From positions 4,237,001-4,301,000 of the forward strand of contig NZ_CP157793.1 of the NCBI RefSeq assembly GCF_040110915.1: DNA of 64,000 nucleotides, given 5' to 3'. Shown piece by piece: positions 41,822-52,179 of this stretch. The notes beneath the pieces were generated by a model that saw only the letters and a program-made list of their open reading frames with translations, ran no database searches and had not been told where the DNA came from. Positions within the stretch are counted from its first letter, which is position 1, and the number at the start of each line of letters is the position of its first letter. A program made the translations under genes and the position numbers. The DNA is from Stappia sp. Lineage in GTDB: Bacteria; Pseudomonadota; Alphaproteobacteria; Rhizobiales; Stappiaceae.

Positions 41822-43216
41822 TTGCCCAAGACGGCATCGCAATCGGATATCGCCACGCAGCTCCGGACCGTTGGGGCGCGATGGGTCATCCTTGCGGTGG
41901 TCGCCGGCGTGCTGGCCCTTGGACTGGCGCTGACCGCCTATGTCGCCGGCATTCTGAACGACACCGCGCGCGAGTATCAGAAGAACAACGCGCTCGACCG
42001 CCTGTCGCAGCTCCGGGCCCGGATCGAGGGCGAAATCAACGCCACGATCTACATCGCGCAGGGCCTCGTCAGTTTCACCGCCATCAACATGGACCTGAAC
42101 CAGCGGCAGTTCGCGCAGTTCGCCGCCGAGATCGCCGCCGTCGATCCCAACATCAAGGTGATCGCGCTGGCGCCGGACAATGTGGTGCGTTTCATCTATC
42201 CCCAGACGGGGAACGAGAAGGCGCTCGGCCTCGACTATCGCGAGAACGCGGCGCAATGGCCGGCGGTCGAACGCGTGATGCGGGAGCGGCGGACCATCGT
42301 CGCCGGGCCGGTCGACCTGGTGCAGGGCGGGCACGGGCTGATCGCGCGCTCTCCCATCCTTGTGCCGAGCCAGGAACTCGACGCGCGGGACGGGCGCGCC
42401 TACTGGGGCCTGGCCGCCATCGTGGTCGACACCGATGCGCTGTTCGCGCAGGCCGGCATCATGACCGAGGCCGGGGGCTATGCCTACGCCATTCGCGGCA
42501 AGGACGGGCTCGGAGCCGAGGGGGAGATGATCTTCGGCGATCCGGCGCTGTTCGACAGCGATGCGGTGACCCTCCCCGTGACCCTGCCGACGGGGAGCTG
42601 GCAGCTGGCCAGCCGCCCGGTGCGCGGCTGGGTGCGCATGTCGCAGGAAGGAAGCGTCGCGGTCGTCTTCGGTCTCGCGCTGACGCTGGTGATGGCGGCG
42701 CTCTCCGGCTTCGTGGTGCGCACCCAGCAGAGGGCCCGCGCGCTCGCCCTTCATGACGATCTTACGGGGCTTCCCAACCGGCGGCTCCTGATCGACCGCA
42801 TGGAGCAACTGGCGTCGCTGAGCGAGCGCACCGGCATCGGCTTTCAGGTCTTTTTCATCGACGTCAACAGGTTCAAGCCGATCAACGACACCTTCGGCCA
42901 CGCGGTGGGCGATCGGGTTCTGCGCGAGATCGGGGAGCGCCTGCGCGCCGAGACCCGGGAGTCCGACACCATCGCCCGGATCGGCGGCGACGAATTCGTC
43001 GTCGTTGTGCCGGGGCTGATCAATCACCCCGCCACGGCGGGGCTTGCCGAGCGGCTGCGCGGCATCGTCGACGAGCCGCTGCGGATCGACGAACACACCA
43101 TCGTGCTGCGTGTCAGCGTCGGTTGGGCGACCTATCCCGATGACGCAACGTCGATTTCGGATATTCTCGCGCTGGCCGATCAGCGCATGTATCGCGAGAA
43201 GGATCGCGCCGCCTGA
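41822..43216 (+). CDS. CHASE-domain diguanylate cyclase
   Basis: With the chosen start the protein has 464 residues: TM1 (about 20-44), a periplasmic CHASE domain (about 75-245; DPNIKVIALAPDNVVRFIYP and RTIVAGPVDLVQGG are typical), TM2 (about 278-299) and GGDEF (about 310-462). GGDEF is intact and preceded by RESD, a complete RxxD inhibition site. It should make cyclic-di-GMP in response to a small periplasmic ligand. TTG 41822 is chosen because AGGAGG lies 8 bp upstream and a short N-terminus then leads into TM1; ATG 41537 would add a 95-residue low-complexity leader containing the tandem repeat. Confidence 0.85.
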   Translation: MPKTASQSDIATQLRTVGARWVILAVVAGVLALGLALTAYVAGILNDTAREYQKNNALDRLSQLRARIEGEINATIYIAQGLVSFTAINMDLNQRQFAQFAAEIAAVDPNIKVIALAPDNVVRFIYPQTGNEKALGLDYRENAAQWPAVERVMRERRTIVAGPVDLVQGGHGLIARSPILVPSQELDARDGRAYWGLAAIVVDTDALFAQAGIMTEAGGYAYAIRGKDGLGAEGEMIFGDPALFDSDAVTLPVTLPTGSWQLASRPVRGWVRMSQEGSVAVVFGLALTLVMAALSGFVVRTQQRARALALHDDLTGLPNRRLLIDRMEQLASLSERTGIGFQVFFIDVNRFKPINDTFGHAVGDRVLREIGERLRAETRESDTIARIGGDEFVVVVPGLINHPATAGLAERLRGIVDEPLRIDEHTIVLRVSVGWATYPDDATSISDILALADQRMYREKDRAA

Positions 43217-43540
43217 GGCGCCGGTTTGCTCCATTTGCGATTAAAGTTTCGTCATTTTACGCGCCGCGCCTGTCGGGACGGGCCTTGACCTCCTATTATA
43301 GGGCATCAGACCCTGGCCAGGGACCGCCGGCCGATACGGGCCGTCCGCCACTGTGCCAAGGGTGCCCAGGATCGCCGGCCGGTGCGGGCGGTCCGTCAGT
43401 GTGCCCAGGACCGCCGGTTTGTGCGGGCGGTCCGTCAGTGTGCCCAGGACCGCCGGCTTGTGCGGGCGGTCCGTCAGTGTGCCCAGGACCGCCGGCTTGT
43501 GCGGGCGGTCCGTCAGCGAGAAGGACGCGTGCGCCCCGCC
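43217..43540. other. 324-bp gap before yejA1, mostly a tandem hairpin repeat
   Basis: The first 90 bp are comparatively AT-rich and include TTGACC (43280-43285) and TATTAT close together, but not at promoter spacing. From about 43310 the stretch is a degenerate and then four near-perfect 39-bp units. No gene is seen. Confidence 0.5.
43362..43517. repeat. Four 39-bp tandem repeats, each with an internal palindrome
   Basis: Units start at 43362, 43401, 43440 and 43479. Units 2-4 differ at only a few bases; unit 1 is slightly and an upstream partial unit (from about 43315) strongly diverged. Each holds GGACCGCC, a 10-nt loop and GGCGGTCC. Because 39 is divisible by 3, frames stay open on both strands; I read these as a by-product. 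Without variable spacers it is not a CRISPR array. Confidence 0.9.
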
Positions 43541-45445
43541 ATGACGAAGTCCCGTGCCATGACGATCTTCCGTTCGCCCGTTCCCGCCTGGCGCAGGGCG
43601 GCCCTTGCCGCTCTTGCCGTCGTCGCCCTCGCCCTGCCTTTCGCGGCCGTTGGCGCGGCCTCCGAGGTGCCCGCCTGGCGCCATGCGGCCGCCCTGAGCG
43701 GCGAGCCGAAGTATCCGCCGGACTTCCCGCATTTCGACTACGTCAACCCCGAGGCGCCCAAGGGCGGGACGGTCCGTCTCGCCGATTCGACCGGATTCGA
43801 CACGCTCAACCCGATCCTGACCAAGGGCAATCCGGCGCCCGGCCTCGGCCTGATGTACGACACCCTGCTGGCGCCGGCCTTCGACGAAATCGACATCAAC
43901 GCCGAATACGGCCTGATCGCCGAGGCCTTTCGCTATCCGGCCGATTACTCCTGGGTCGAATACCGGCTGAACCCGAAGGCGCGCTGGCATGACGGCGAAC
44001 CGATCACGGTCGAGGACGTGATCTGGTCTTTCGGGAAGCTGACCGAGCTCAATCCGAGCCGCGCCTTCTACTATCGCCACGTGGAAAAGGCGGAGGCCGT
44101 CGGCGAGCGCACGGTACGCTTTACCTTCGACGGCGCCGGCAATCGCGAACTGCCGAAGATCGTCGGGCAGATGATCATCCTGCCGAAGCACTGGTGGGAA
44201 GGGACGGACGCCGACGGCAACCCGCGCGACATCTCCAGCGGCACGCTGGAACTGCCGCTCGGGTCGGGGCCCTATCGGCTGGAGGCGATCGAGGCGGGGC
44301 GCTATGTCCGCTATACCCGCGTCGAGGACTATTGGGCCGCCGACCACCCGGTGCGGATCGGGACCAACAATTTCGACGAGATCCGCTACGACATCTTCCG
44401 CGACCAGACCGTGCTGCTGCAGGCCTTCAAGGCCGACCAGTTCGACTTCCGCGCGGAAAACAGCGCCAAGAACTGGGCGACGGGCTACGACTTTCCGGCC
44501 GTCGAGCAGGGGCGCGTGGTGCTCGAGACCTTCCCCGACAAGGCACGCGGGGTGATGCAGGCCTTTGTCCTCAACCTGCGCCGCGCGCCCTTCGACGATG
44601 TGCGGGTGCGCCGGGCGATGAACCTGGTGTTCGACTTCGAGACGGCCAACAAGACGATCTTCTTCGATCAGTACAAGCGCACCTATTCCTATTTCTCCGG
44701 CACCTATCTGGCGTCCTCCGGCCTGCCCGAGGGCGAGGAACTGGAAATCCTGGAAAGCGTGCGCGATCTCGTGCCGGAACGGGTCTTCACGACCCCTTAC
44801 GAAAACCCGGTCAACGGCGATCCGGCGAAGCTGCGCGAGAACATGCGCAAGGCGGTCGCGCTGCTCAAGGAGGCGGGCTACGAGCTGCGCGGGCGTCAGA
44901 TGGTCAATGTCGAGACCGGCGAGCCGCTGGAGATCGAATTCGTCGACAACGACCCCAATTCCGAGCGCTACGTGCTTCCCTATGCGCGCAATCTGGAGCG
45001 CATCGGCATCAAGATGAGCCTGCGCGTCGTCGACACGCCGCAATACATCAACCGCATTCGCGAGCGCGATTTCGACGTAACCACGCTCGGCTGGGCCCAG
45101 TCGCTGTCGCCGGGCAACGAGCAGCGCGACTACTGGGGCAGCGAGGCGGCCGACCGGCCGCAGTCGGGCAATTACTCCGGCATCAAGGACCCGGGCGTCG
45201 ATGCGCTGATCGAGAAGGTGATCTTCGCCGATGACCGCGAGACCCTGGTGGCCGCGACAAGGGCGCTCGACCGGGTGCTGATGGCGCATCAGTTCGTCGT
45301 GCCGCAGTGGTACATCGACGTGCACCGCACGGCGCGCTGGAACCGCTTCGGGCATCCCGACAACATCCCCCCCTATACCTACGGCTTCCCGACCATCTGG
45401 TGGTGGGACGCGGACAAGGCGGCGATGGCCGGAGACCAGGGATGA
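43541..45445 (+). CDS. yejA: Peptide ABC transporter substrate-binding protein YejA1 (family 5)
   Basis: The 634-residue periplasmic protein has a Sec signal peptide (about residues 15-42, ending near AVGAASE). The SBP family 5 layout shows GEPKYPPDFPHFDYVNPEAPKGG near 55, RLNPKARWHDGEPITVEDVIWSF near 145 and RRAMNLVFDFETANK near 360. It captures oligopeptides (microcin C-like peptides in Escherichia coli) for YejBEF. ATG 43541 is used; ATG 43559 is possible. It overlaps the second binding protein by four bases. The leader carries the 39-bp repeats. Confidence 0.92.
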   Translation: MTKSRAMTIFRSPVPAWRRAALAALAVVALALPFAAVGAASEVPAWRHAAALSGEPKYPPDFPHFDYVNPEAPKGGTVRLADSTGFDTLNPILTKGNPAPGLGLMYDTLLAPAFDEIDINAEYGLIAEAFRYPADYSWVEYRLNPKARWHDGEPITVEDVIWSFGKLTELNPSRAFYYRHVEKAEAVGERTVRFTFDGAGNRELPKIVGQMIILPKHWWEGTDADGNPRDISSGTLELPLGSGPYRLEAIEAGRYVRYTRVEDYWAADHPVRIGTNNFDEIRYDIFRDQTVLLQAFKADQFDFRAENSAKNWATGYDFPAVEQGRVVLETFPDKARGVMQAFVLNLRRAPFDDVRVRRAMNLVFDFETANKTIFFDQYKRTYSYFSGTYLASSGLPEGEELEILESVRDLVPERVFTTPYENPVNGDPAKLRENMRKAVALLKEAGYELRGRQMVNVETGEPLEIEFVDNDPNSERYVLPYARNLERIGIKMSLRVVDTPQYINRIRERDFDVTTLGWAQSLSPGNEQRDYWGSEAADRPQSGNYSGIKDPGVDALIEKVIFADDRETLVAATRALDRVLMAHQFVVPQWYIDVHRTARWNRFGHPDNIPPYTYGFPTIWWWDADKAAMAGDQG

Positions 45446-47352
45446 GCGGCGCCAGAGACGCATATGGTCCGCATGGTCCGCATGGAGGGGGGACGTCGGC
45501 GACCCGGCGCACCTTCCTGCTGGGCGCGACGGGCGCGCTCGCCGCGCTCGGCCTGCCCTGGTCCGGCGGCGCGGCGCGGGGCGCATCGGCGCGCCACGGT
45601 CTGTCGGTCTTCGGCGAACTGAAGTATCCGCCGGACTTTTCGGCCTTCGACTATGTCGATCCGGCGGCGCCCAAGGGCGGGCGCATGGTCTTCACCGCGC
45701 CGTCCTGGGCCTACAATCAGAACCCGCAGACCTTCAACAGCTTCAACACCTTCATTCTCAAGGGCGATGCGCCGCCGCGCATGGAGATGTGTTTCGACAC
45801 GCTGATGGTGCGCGCCCTCGACGAGCCGGACGCGGTCTACGGTCTGGTGGCGGAAAGCGTGGAGGTGTCGGAGGACGGCAACACCTACGTCTTCAACCTG
45901 CGCCCCGAGGCGCGCTTTCACGACGATACGCCGCTGACGGCCGAGGACGTCGCCTTTTCGCTCATGACGCTGAAGGAGAAGGGGCATCCCGCCATCCGCC
46001 AGGCGATGGCGGAGGTTTCGGGTGCCGAGGTCCTGTCGCCGCAGCGCGTCGCGGTGCGTTTCACCGGCCGCCAGTCCCGCAAGGTGCCATTGTTCGTGAC
46101 GAGCCTGCCGATCCTGTCGGCGGCCTATTACACGCGCTACGATTTCGAGCAGACGACGCTCACCGCGCCGCTTTCGTCGGGCCCGTATCGGGTGGGCGCG
46201 CATGAGGTCGGCCGATATATCGAGTATCAGCGGGTCGAAACCTGGTGGGCGAAGGACCTGCCGGCGGTGCGCGGGCAGTTCAATTTCGACCGGCTCCGGA
46301 TCGAGTTCTACCGCGACCGCACGGCGGACTTTCAGGCCTTCACCAAGGGGGCGACGACCTATCGCGAGGAATTCACGGCAAAGACCTGGGCGACGGAGTA
46401 CAATTTCCCGGCCGTGGAAGACGGACGCGTCATCCGCGAGGTGATCCCGGACGGGCGTCCCTCGGGCGGTCAGGGCTGGTTTCTCAACACGCGGCGGGAG
46501 AAGTTCGCCGACCCCCGGGTGCGTCAGGCGCTGGGCTATGCCTTCGATTTCGAGTGGACCAACAAGTCGCTCTTCTTCGGCGCCTACCGGCGCACCCAGT
46601 CGTTCTTCCAGAACTCGCCGATGTTCGCGGAAGGGCCGCCGTCGCCGGAGGAACTGGCGCTGCTGGAGCCCTGGCGCGACCGGCTGCCGCCGGAAGCCTT
46701 CGGCCCGGCGGTCCTGGCGCCCGTGTCCGATGGAAGCGGGTTCGACCGCAGCATGCTGCGCGAGGCCGACCGGCTGCTGTCGGCGGCCGGCTGCCGGCGC
46801 GACGGCACGACGCTGCTCACCCCCGACGGCGCGCCCTTCGAGTTCGAGATCATTTCCAACTCGCAGACCTTCGAGCGCGTTGCGCTGCCCTATGCCAAGA
46901 ACCTCGGGCGACTCGGCATCACCTGCCGGTTCCGCGTCGTCGATCCGGCGCAGTTTCAGGCGCGGATGAACACGTTCGACTTCGACGCGGCCGCCCGCCG
47001 TTTTCCCCTGTCGGCGACGCTCGGGGAGGAAATCCGCCAGCTCTGGGGCTCGGCGGCGGCGGAGATGCCGGGCAGCAACAATCTTGCCGGGATCCGCTCG
47101 CCGGTCGTGGACGCGCTGATCGATGCCGCACTCACCGCGTCGACGCGCGCGGAGATGACGGTGGCGGCCCGCGCGCTCGACAGGGTGCTGCGGGTCGGGC
47201 ACTACTGGGTGCCGCACTGGAACAAGCCCTCGCACACCGTCGCCATGTGGGACATCTTCGGCCGCCCGCCCGAGCCGCCACCTTATGATTTTCGCCCGGA
47301 AATCCACTGGTGGTTCGATGCGGACAAGGCGGAGCGCATCGACGTTGAATAG
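45442..47352 (+). CDS. Second peptide-binding protein YejA2 with twin-arginine signal
   Basis: The 636-residue SBP family 5 protein is a paralogue of YejA1 (shared KYPPDF-x-FDYV-x-P-x-APKGG). Its N-terminus has TRRTFLLGATGALAALG, a twin-arginine (Tat) signal, unlike the Sec signal of its neighbour. GHYWVPHWNKPSHTVAMWD near 600 is typical. Start ATG overlaps the yejA1 stop (ATGA), so both are made in step. Two binding proteins for one importer suggest a wider peptide range. A 232-bp gap with 17-bp repeats separates it from yejB. Confidence 0.9.
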   Translation: MSGARDAYGPHGPHGGGTSATRRTFLLGATGALAALGLPWSGGAARGASARHGLSVFGELKYPPDFSAFDYVDPAAPKGGRMVFTAPSWAYNQNPQTFNSFNTFILKGDAPPRMEMCFDTLMVRALDEPDAVYGLVAESVEVSEDGNTYVFNLRPEARFHDDTPLTAEDVAFSLMTLKEKGHPAIRQAMAEVSGAEVLSPQRVAVRFTGRQSRKVPLFVTSLPILSAAYYTRYDFEQTTLTAPLSSGPYRVGAHEVGRYIEYQRVETWWAKDLPAVRGQFNFDRLRIEFYRDRTADFQAFTKGATTYREEFTAKTWATEYNFPAVEDGRVIREVIPDGRPSGGQGWFLNTRREKFADPRVRQALGYAFDFEWTNKSLFFGAYRRTQSFFQNSPMFAEGPPSPEELALLEPWRDRLPPEAFGPAVLAPVSDGSGFDRSMLREADRLLSAAGCRRDGTTLLTPDGAPFEFEIISNSQTFERVALPYAKNLGRLGITCRFRVVDPAQFQARMNTFDFDAAARRFPLSATLGEEIRQLWGSAAAEMPGSNNLAGIRSPVVDALIDAALTASTRAEMTVAARALDRVLRVGHYWVPHWNKPSHTVAMWDIFGRPPEPPPYDFRPEIHWWFDADKAERIDVE

Positions 47353-47513
47353 CCGGCCGCACGTCGGCATCATGGGCGAATCGCGTCGAGGCGAGAGATG
47401 CGGGCGCACAGGCGCAAAGGGCATCCCGCCGGTCCCGATCCGCTAGGCGCGACCGTGAACCGGGGAGCCGGAACCCGAGCTTCAAACCCGAGACGGACCT
47501 GGAACGGGTCCGC

Positions 47514-47564
47514 GACAGGTCCGACACCGAGACAGGTCCGACACTGAGACAAGTCTGACACCGA
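47514..47564 (+). repeat. 17-bp tandem repeat in the yejB leader
   Basis: GACAGGTCCGACACCGA (47514), GACAGGTCCGACACTGA (47531) and GACAAGTCTGACACCGA (47548), with looser copies just upstream. The array ends 20 bp before the ATG. Confidence 0.85.
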
Positions 47565-47584
47565 AGACGAGGACGAGCGAAACG

Positions 47585-48691
47585 ATGGGCGCCTATATCC
47601 TGCGGCGGCTCCTGCTGATCGTGCCGACGCTCATCGGCATCATGGCGATCAATTTCGCCATCATCCAGTTCGCGCCGGGCGGACCGGTGGAGCGCGTGAT
47701 CGCCCAGTTGCAGGGCACCGACGTGTCGGCCACCGCCCGCATTTCCGGCGGCGGCAGCGACTTCGCCGGCAGCGGCACGGAAGGCGGCGGCGGCGATGCC
47801 GCGACCTCCAGGTATCGCGGCGCGCAGGGTCTCGATCCGGAGTTCATCCGCGAGCTGGAAGAACAATTCGGCTTCGACAAGCCGCCGCTCGAGCGCTTCG
47901 TCACCATGCTGTGGGACTACGCCCGGTTCGACTTCGGCGAGAGCTACTTCCGCGATATCGCCGTGCTCGACCTGATCCTCGAGAAAATGCCGGTCTCGAT
48001 CTCGCTCGGGCTGTGGATGACGCTGATTTCCTACACGATCTCGATCCCGCTCGGCATCCGCAAGGCGGTGCAGGACGGCACCCGCTTCGACGTGTGGACC
48101 TCCGCCGTCATCGTCGTGGGGTATGCGATCCCGGGCTTTCTCTTCGCCGTGCTTCTGATCGTGCTCTTCGCCGGCGGGTCCTTCCTCGACTGGTTCCCCT
48201 TGCGCGGCCTGACCTCGGAAAACTGGGACGAACTCTCCTGGCCGATGCGCATCGTCGACTATTTCTGGCATCTCGTGCTGCCGCTCACCGCCATGGTGCT
48301 GTCGGCCTTCGCCACCGTGACGCTTCTGACCAAGAATTCCTTTCTCGACGAGATCCGCAAGCAATACGTCCAGACCGCGCGCGCCAAGGGTCTGAGCGAG
48401 CGCCAGGTGCTCTACGGCCATGTCTTCCGCAACGCCATGCTGATCGTGATCGCCGGGTTTCCGGGCGCCTTCATCTCGTCGTTTTTCGCCGGCTCGCTGC
48501 TGATCGAGACGATCTTCTCGCTCGACGGGCTCGGGCTGCTCGGCTTCGAGGCGGTGATCAACCGCGATTACGCGGTGGTCTTCGCGACGCTGTTCATCTT
48601 CTCGCTGATGGGGCTTCTGGTGAACCTGATCTCCGACCTGACCTACACCTGGATCGATCCGCGCATCGATTTCGAAAGCCGGGAGGTGTGA
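47585..48691 (+). CDS. yejB: Peptide ABC transporter permease YejB
   Basis: The 368-residue inner-membrane permease belongs to the DppB/OppB class. TM1 (about 7-28) opens with ILRRLLLIVPTLIGIMAINFAI. A periplasmic Gly/Ser-rich loop (about 55-80) follows. Five more segments lie from about 135 to 350, with the EAA loop KGLSERQVLYGHVFRNAML near 262-280 that contacts the ATPase. It pairs with YejE, 4 bp downstream. Confidence 0.93.
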   Translation: MGAYILRRLLLIVPTLIGIMAINFAIIQFAPGGPVERVIAQLQGTDVSATARISGGGSDFAGSGTEGGGGDAATSRYRGAQGLDPEFIRELEEQFGFDKPPLERFVTMLWDYARFDFGESYFRDIAVLDLILEKMPVSISLGLWMTLISYTISIPLGIRKAVQDGTRFDVWTSAVIVVGYAIPGFLFAVLLIVLFAGGSFLDWFPLRGLTSENWDELSWPMRIVDYFWHLVLPLTAMVLSAFATVTLLTKNSFLDEIRKQYVQTARAKGLSERQVLYGHVFRNAMLIVIAGFPGAFISSFFAGSLLIETIFSLDGLGLLGFEAVINRDYAVVFATLFIFSLMGLLVNLISDLTYTWIDPRIDFESREV

Positions 48692-48695
48692 GGCC

Positions 48696-49862
48696 ATGGA
48701 TCAGTCGCTGACCTCCGCCGGCGGGGACGGCGCGGCGCGGGCCTCCGCGGCGGGCGGACGCCCGACCGGCTGGCTGTCGCCGATCAACCGCCGTCGCCTG
48801 TCCAACTTCAAGAAGAACCGGCGCGGATTCTGGTCGCTGTGGATCTTCCTGGTGCTCTTCGGCCTGTCGCTGGTGGCCGAACTGCTGGTCAACGACCGGC
48901 CGATCGTCGTCGTCTACAACGGCGAGGTGCTGGCCCCGATCCTGGTCGACTATCCGGAGGAGAAATTCGGCGGCTTTCTGGCGGTGACCGACTATCGCGA
49001 TCCCTTCATCCAGGAGGAGATCAACGCCAACGGCTGGATGCTGTGGCCGCCGATCCGCTACTCCTATCGCACCGTCAACAACGAGATCCCCGTGCCCGCC
49101 CCGGCGCCGCCGTCGTGGATGCTGGAGAAGGAGGAGCGCTGCGCGCGCTATCCGCTGGGGGCCGAGGATCCCAATTGCGTGATGGGCAACTGGAACTGGC
49201 TCGGCACCGACGACCAGGGCCGCGACGTGGTGGCGCGTCTTGTCTACGGCTTCCGCATCTCGGTGCTCTTCGGCCTCGCGCTGACGCTCGCCTCCTCGGC
49301 GATCGGCATCGCCGCCGGCGCGGTGCAGGGCTACTACGGCGGCTGGATCGACCTGTTCTTCCAGCGCTTCATCGAGATCTGGACGGCGATCCCCACGCTC
49401 TACCTCATCCTGATCGTGTCCTCGGTGCTGATCCCCGGCTTCTGGACATTGTTCACGATCCTGCTCGCCTTCTCCTGGGTGGCGCTCGTGGGCGTGGTGC
49501 GCGCGGAATTCCTGCGCGCGCGCAATTTCGAATATGTGACGGCGGCGCGGGCGCTGGGCGTCGACAATCGCACGATCATGTGGCGGCACCTGCTGCCCAA
49601 CGCGATGGTCGCGACGCTGACCTTCATGCCCTTCATCCTCAACGGGTCGATCACCACGCTGACCGCGCTCGACTTCCTCGGCTTCGGCCTGCCGCCGGGC
49701 TCCGCCTCGCTGGGCGAGCTTCTGGCGCAGGGCAAGAACAACCTCCAGGCGCCCTGGCTCGGCATTACCGGCTTCATCGTGATCTCGCTGATGCTGAGCC
49801 TCCTGATTTTCATCGGCGAAGCGGTGCGCGACGCCTTCGATCCGCGCAAGAGCTTCGCGTGA
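48696..49862 (+). CDS. yejE: Peptide ABC transporter permease YejE
   Basis: The 388-residue permease (DppC/OppC class) has a polar N-terminus, TM1 near 48-66, a large periplasmic loop (about 67-170), then the core with NWNWLGTDDQGRDVVARLVYG near 165-185 and the EAA loop ARALGVDNRTIMWRHLLPNAM near 285-305. It forms the channel with YejB. yejF follows after 10 bp. Confidence 0.93.
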   Translation: MDQSLTSAGGDGAARASAAGGRPTGWLSPINRRRLSNFKKNRRGFWSLWIFLVLFGLSLVAELLVNDRPIVVVYNGEVLAPILVDYPEEKFGGFLAVTDYRDPFIQEEINANGWMLWPPIRYSYRTVNNEIPVPAPAPPSWMLEKEERCARYPLGAEDPNCVMGNWNWLGTDDQGRDVVARLVYGFRISVLFGLALTLASSAIGIAAGAVQGYYGGWIDLFFQRFIEIWTAIPTLYLILIVSSVLIPGFWTLFTILLAFSWVALVGVVRAEFLRARNFEYVTAARALGVDNRTIMWRHLLPNAMVATLTFMPFILNGSITTLTALDFLGFGLPPGSASLGELLAQGKNNLQAPWLGITGFIVISLMLSLLIFIGEAVRDAFDPRKSFA

Positions 49863-49872
49863 GGCCCTTCAG

Positions 49873-51504
<1,632 letters not shown>

Positions 51505-51553
51505 GGGGAGCCCTGACGGATGCTGCGCTCACAGCCCCTTCCGACACTCCTTT

Positions 51554-51716
51554 CGTCACCCCGGACGCAGGCGAAGCCGGAGATCCGGGGTCCATTGGCA
51601 CCCTCGGCGGTGAGGGCCGCCCCCAATGCCGGCAAACCGGACTGCATTGCCCGACCGCATCCGCTCTGGAAGCGATTGGGCCCCGGATCTCCGCTTACGC
51701 TCCGTCCGGGGTGACG
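51554..51716. repeat. Inverted pair of REP-like 40-bp palindromes (BIME-like)
   Basis: The left copy (51554-51594) and right copy (51677-51716, opposite orientation) share the form CGTCACCCCGGA...GGAGATCCGGGG. Each copy is itself a hairpin (CCCCGGA with TCCGGGG), and the two also pair with each other over about 80 bp. This resembles the REP/BIME elements spread through alphaproteobacterial genomes. It may stop yejF transcription. Confidence 0.85.
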
Positions 51717-51759
51717 CAAGGAGGGCGGGGCAGTGCCGCCATCTGACACCATGGCTCCT

Positions 51760-52045
51760 TCAACGGTTCAAATCTTCGTAGAGATCGCGCCAATCGAAAT
51801 TGTCGGCTTCGATAAGTCGGACCTTCCAGGCGCGACGCCAGCGTTTGAGACGTTTCTCGCGCTTTCGCATCCGCGATCGAGGAGTAGGTTTCATAATAAA
51901 CGAGACGGGTCACGCCATGCCGTTTCGTGAAACCGTCGGCGTCCCCCGACCGATGCTCCTGAACCCGGCGGGAGATGTCGTTCGTTACGCCGACATAGAG
52001 CGTTCCCCGCGTTCGGCTTGCGAGGATGTACACGTAGTAGGACAC
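51760..52045 (-). pseudogene. Frameshifted GIY-YIG endonuclease-domain gene
   Basis: Starting at GTG 52045, MSYYVYILASRTRGTLYVGVT opens a typical small GIY-YIG protein. The frame breaks after ADAKARE at a GCGC run (about 51858-51862). One base over, the family's C-terminus continues: KRLKRWRRAWKVRLIEAD and NFDWRDLYEDLNR, ending at TGA 51762-51760. Adding two bases (GCGC to GCGCGC) would restore a 95-residue protein. As written, the first frame runs on to 51695 through unrelated sequence into the REP element. It is a recent pseudogene, a sequencing error or a slippage-switched gene. Confidence 0.85.
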
Positions 52046-52117
52046 CTATCCAGGGTGACGCGGACCGCACGGCCGGGCAAGCCGGAATGGAAGACTTGTT
52101 CAACACGCACCCGACCT

Positions 52118-52163
52118 CGCCGTCACGCCGGATGCAGCGAAGCGGAGATCCGGGGTGACGGCG
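52118..52163. repeat. Single REP-like palindrome downstream of the transglycosylase gene
   Basis: CGCCGTCAC (52118) pairs with GTGACGGCG (to 52163), and CCGGAT with ATCCGG inside. It has the same core as the REP pair at 51554-51716. It lies 16 bp past the stop of the minus-strand gene and may serve as its terminator. Confidence 0.8.
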
Positions 52164-52179
52164 GGCGAGCGTCTCGCCC

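Noticed and set aside
43362..43517. CRISPR array
   Set aside because: Units are directly adjacent and identical through their length, with no unique spacers, and no cas gene is near.
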